Source: an uncultured Erysipelotrichaceae bacterium (GTDB lineage Bacteria; Bacillota_I; Bacilli_A; Erysipelotrichales; Erysipelotrichaceae). Taken from it: 14,705 nucleotides of DNA. Position numbers and translations under genes: made by a program. Of the stretch, positions 13,511-14,705 are shown one piece after another. The notes beneath the pieces were generated by a model, which had not been told where the DNA came from, made no database searches, and worked only from the letters and a program-made list of their open reading frames with translations. The stretch is from contig CALVCY010000032.1 in NCBI GenBank assembly GCA_944326175.1, forward strand, positions 1-14,705, in the 5' to 3' direction. Numbering within the stretch: position 1 is the first letter of the stretch; each line of letters starts with the position of its first letter.

Positions 13511-14087
13511 CAATTGTTTTAACGCTGGTGGTTTGTATGGTGGCTTGATTAGCTTTGATTTGATCCATGTGCTGCTCGATCCATTTCAAAGGATGAAAAT
13601 GATATGGGTCGTGGTAAAACCATGCGGAAAAAGAATATAAATACCATCCTTTCAGATGATCTTGGCAATGCAGAGTACTCAATGCCTGTCCAACAGCATG
13701 GATATGCCGGTTAAGGAATGGATCAGCGCATTGTTTGGTCAAACCATGAATATGCAGGATAATCGGACGCATGATGGTCATGGTGATATCGTGGGTTAAC
13801 CATTTTTGACCCATGGTCAAACCAAATTGAATTGGTTCAAGATAGGGTGTATGGATAAATACATCATCAATCGTGGATTGCACAAGTATCAATCCCATTT
13901 TCATCGCATGAGGTTTATCCATGGCATCGATCATCTGAAATAATGGTTGAACCAAAGGATCATCTTTACTGATGATAAACGTTGCTTTGCGTTTGTAACG
14001 TTTGATCAATGTATCTTTCAATGGATGGGTATCAAACCAATCAGGGTAAGAAAACATGCCATTATTATCCCATGAATAATGGTTCAT
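13485..14087 (-). CDS. Unknown protein with an Imm-5-like (putative immunity protein) segment
   Basis: 200 residues from ATG 14087; a TTG nine codons upstream (14114) is possible but coincides with the predicted transcription start. No start has a Shine-Dalgarno. Soluble, rich in His, Asp and aromatic residues. HAVGQALSTLH (130-140) followed by an alanine/tyrosine helix (WYLYSFSAWFY) recalls the repeated helical signature of proteins annotated as putative immunity protein (Imm-5-like); the N-terminal half is not recognised. No toxin gene is seen beside it. The stop is inside the loop of the terminator shared with mscL. Function unknown; family resemblance is weak. Confidence 0.6.
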   Translation of the reverse strand: MNHYSWDNNGMFSYPDWFDTHPLKDTLIKRYKRKATFIISKDDPLVQPLFQMIDAMDKPHAMKMGLILVQSTIDDVFIHTPYLEPIQFGLTMGQKWLTHDITMTIMRPIILHIHGLTKQCADPFLNRHIHAVGQALSTLHCQDHLKGWYLYSFSAWFYHDPYHFHPLKWIEQHMDQIKANQATIQTTSVKTIDQTKRIDL

Positions 14088-14117
14088 ATGTGGAATATTG
14101 ATTGTGTAGATCAATGT

Positions 14118-14146
14118 ATTTTGCTATGGTTGAACCACCATGGCAA
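14118..14146 (-). promoter_or_regulatory. Putative promoter with internal dyad, minus strand
   Basis: On the minus strand TTGCCA (complement of 14141-14146) and CAAAAT (complement of 14118-14123) are 17 bases apart. The spacer lies within an imperfect 10-bp inverted repeat (14120-14129 with 14138-14147, one G-T pair), which could be a regulator site. Confidence 0.35.
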
Positions 14147-14215
14147 AGTATCGTATTGGACTGTTATCAACGTTATTGGGGATTCCAGCTACAACCATCC
14201 GCCATCTGGAACAAG

Positions 14216-14298
14216 CATAAGTTTTGGTAACCAAACATGATCCCAATGGCTATCACTATTATGATGAAGTCGATATTCACAATATCATGCATTACCAG
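14216..14298 (-). pseudogene. Possible decayed 3' part of the RNA ligase gene
   Basis: Beyond the stop of the RNA ligase frame, another minus-strand frame begins LVM exactly where ligase motif IV (EG-L/I-V-I/M-K) is expected (complement of 14290-14298). A third frame carries HVWLPKLM (complement of 14216-14239), resembling the W-x-K of motif V. Both are short and chance cannot be excluded; the reading is that frameshifts broke the gene's C-terminal half. Confidence 0.3.
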
Positions 14299-14705
14299 TC
14301 ACCGATCTGGCCCACGTGTTCATCAATCAAATATTTGTTGGTTTTGAACAATTCCTCCAGCTGTTCCATGGTCGGATTGGTCAATACCGCCATTTGTGGA
14401 ATCACCGTTGCTCCAAGATCCCGTAATTCCTGCTCGTATTCTTCCGGTTTGAGGTAGCGTTGTTGATTATCGTCATACACATCAAAGATATAGAATTTAC
14501 GCCAGGCATCCGCTTGATACCAGTTGATCTGGTTTTTGATCAGCCACTCCCCATATACATAATAATGCGGATGCCTGGCAAGATATGCTTTGACGCCATC
14601 TTCGTGTTGTGCGTGGGCGGCAAAGCCGGCGTTGTCATCGATCAATGTCAATACTCGTTTCCGTGATCCGGCGGCTAAATTGCCTTGGTCATCTAGATAA
14701 AGGAC
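14292..14705 (-). CDS. RNA ligase family protein, 5' end outside window, truncated before motif IV
   Basis: The frame is open from the right edge to TAA 14292-14294 (137 codons seen). Its order matches RNA ligases of the nucleotidyltransferase superfamily: AGSRKRVLTLIDDNAGFA (motif Ia region), VYGEWLIK (motif III), AWRKFYIFDVY (motif IIIa), then YLKPEEYEQEL, NPTMEQLEEL and NKYLIDE. Intact relatives continue with GEGxVxK (motif IV) and a W-x-K motif V, both carrying essential lysines. Here the protein ends GQIGDW at the start of motif IV, so ligase activity is very unlikely. The catalytic KxDG motif would lie upstream, outside the window. Probably a pseudogene by frameshift; sequencing error is the alternative. 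Confidence 0.75.
   Translation of the reverse strand, partial: VLYLDDQGNLAAGSRKRVLTLIDDNAGFAAHAQHEDGVKAYLARHPHYYVYGEWLIKNQINWYQADAWRKFYIFDVYDDNQQRYLKPEEYEQELRDLGATVIPQMAVLTNPTMEQLEELFKTNKYLIDEHVGQIGDW

Noticed and set aside
14126..14300. Plus-strand ORFs (34 codons from ATG 14126, and one from TTG 14224) with protein-like composition
   Set aside because: They lie in different frames, lack ribosome binding sites, and the second continues only as antisense of the RNA ligase gene; they are better explained as shadows of the minus-strand remnant.

Overview
The window looks like chromosomal DNA from a low-to-moderate GC Bacillota (Firmicutes). Strong purine-rich ribosome binding sites, tight overlapping operons, rho-independent terminators, CcpA-type cre boxes, a MarR-controlled heterodimeric ABC exporter and a split OatA-like O-acetyltransferase all fit this. 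TGA is used as a stop, so it is not a mycoplasma. A lineage near Erysipelotrichia is my guess only. No phage, IS element, CRISPR array, tRNA or rRNA was seen, and no gene-free stretch exceeds 300 bases.

Layout. (1) 1-718: the tail of an unrecognised gene, a perfect hairpin terminator, and a small two-helix membrane protein. (2) 830-2751: an acyltransferase-3 membrane protein translationally coupled (ATGA) to a membrane-anchored SGNH esterase-like protein. Together they resemble one OatA split in two, and probably O-acetylate peptidoglycan or another wall glycan. (3) 2797-5100: a cre box over a promoter drives three tandem SIS-domain paralogues, closed by a strong terminator. (4) 5159-7086: a Cof-type HAD phosphatase, then a second cre box that starts on the HAD stop codon, then a protein that aligns with galactokinase along its length but has lost the GHMP catalytic and nucleotide motifs. 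(5) 7143-11370: promoter and palindromic operator, MarR repressor and the two halves of a heterodimeric ABC exporter in overlapping frames. (6) 11377-12841, minus strand: a HAD-IA hydrolase followed by a DUF6904-like protein. (7) 12842-13510: a possible 37-residue ORF and mscL with its promoter and bidirectional terminator. (8) 13485-14705, minus strand: a protein with a weak Imm-5-like signature, and an RNA ligase family gene that runs off the right edge and is broken at motif IV.

The most unusual part is 2797-7021. Two neighbouring units, each with a cre box, encode three SIS phosphosugar-binding proteins (one with its sugar-phosphate loops eroded), a sugar-phosphate-type HAD phosphatase and a galactokinase-like pseudoenzyme. 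This suggests a catabolite-controlled phosphosugar system that includes non-catalytic binding or sensing proteins. That is inference from motifs and context. Also notable are a several-fold excess of GATC and a recurring TAGAAT -10 motif.
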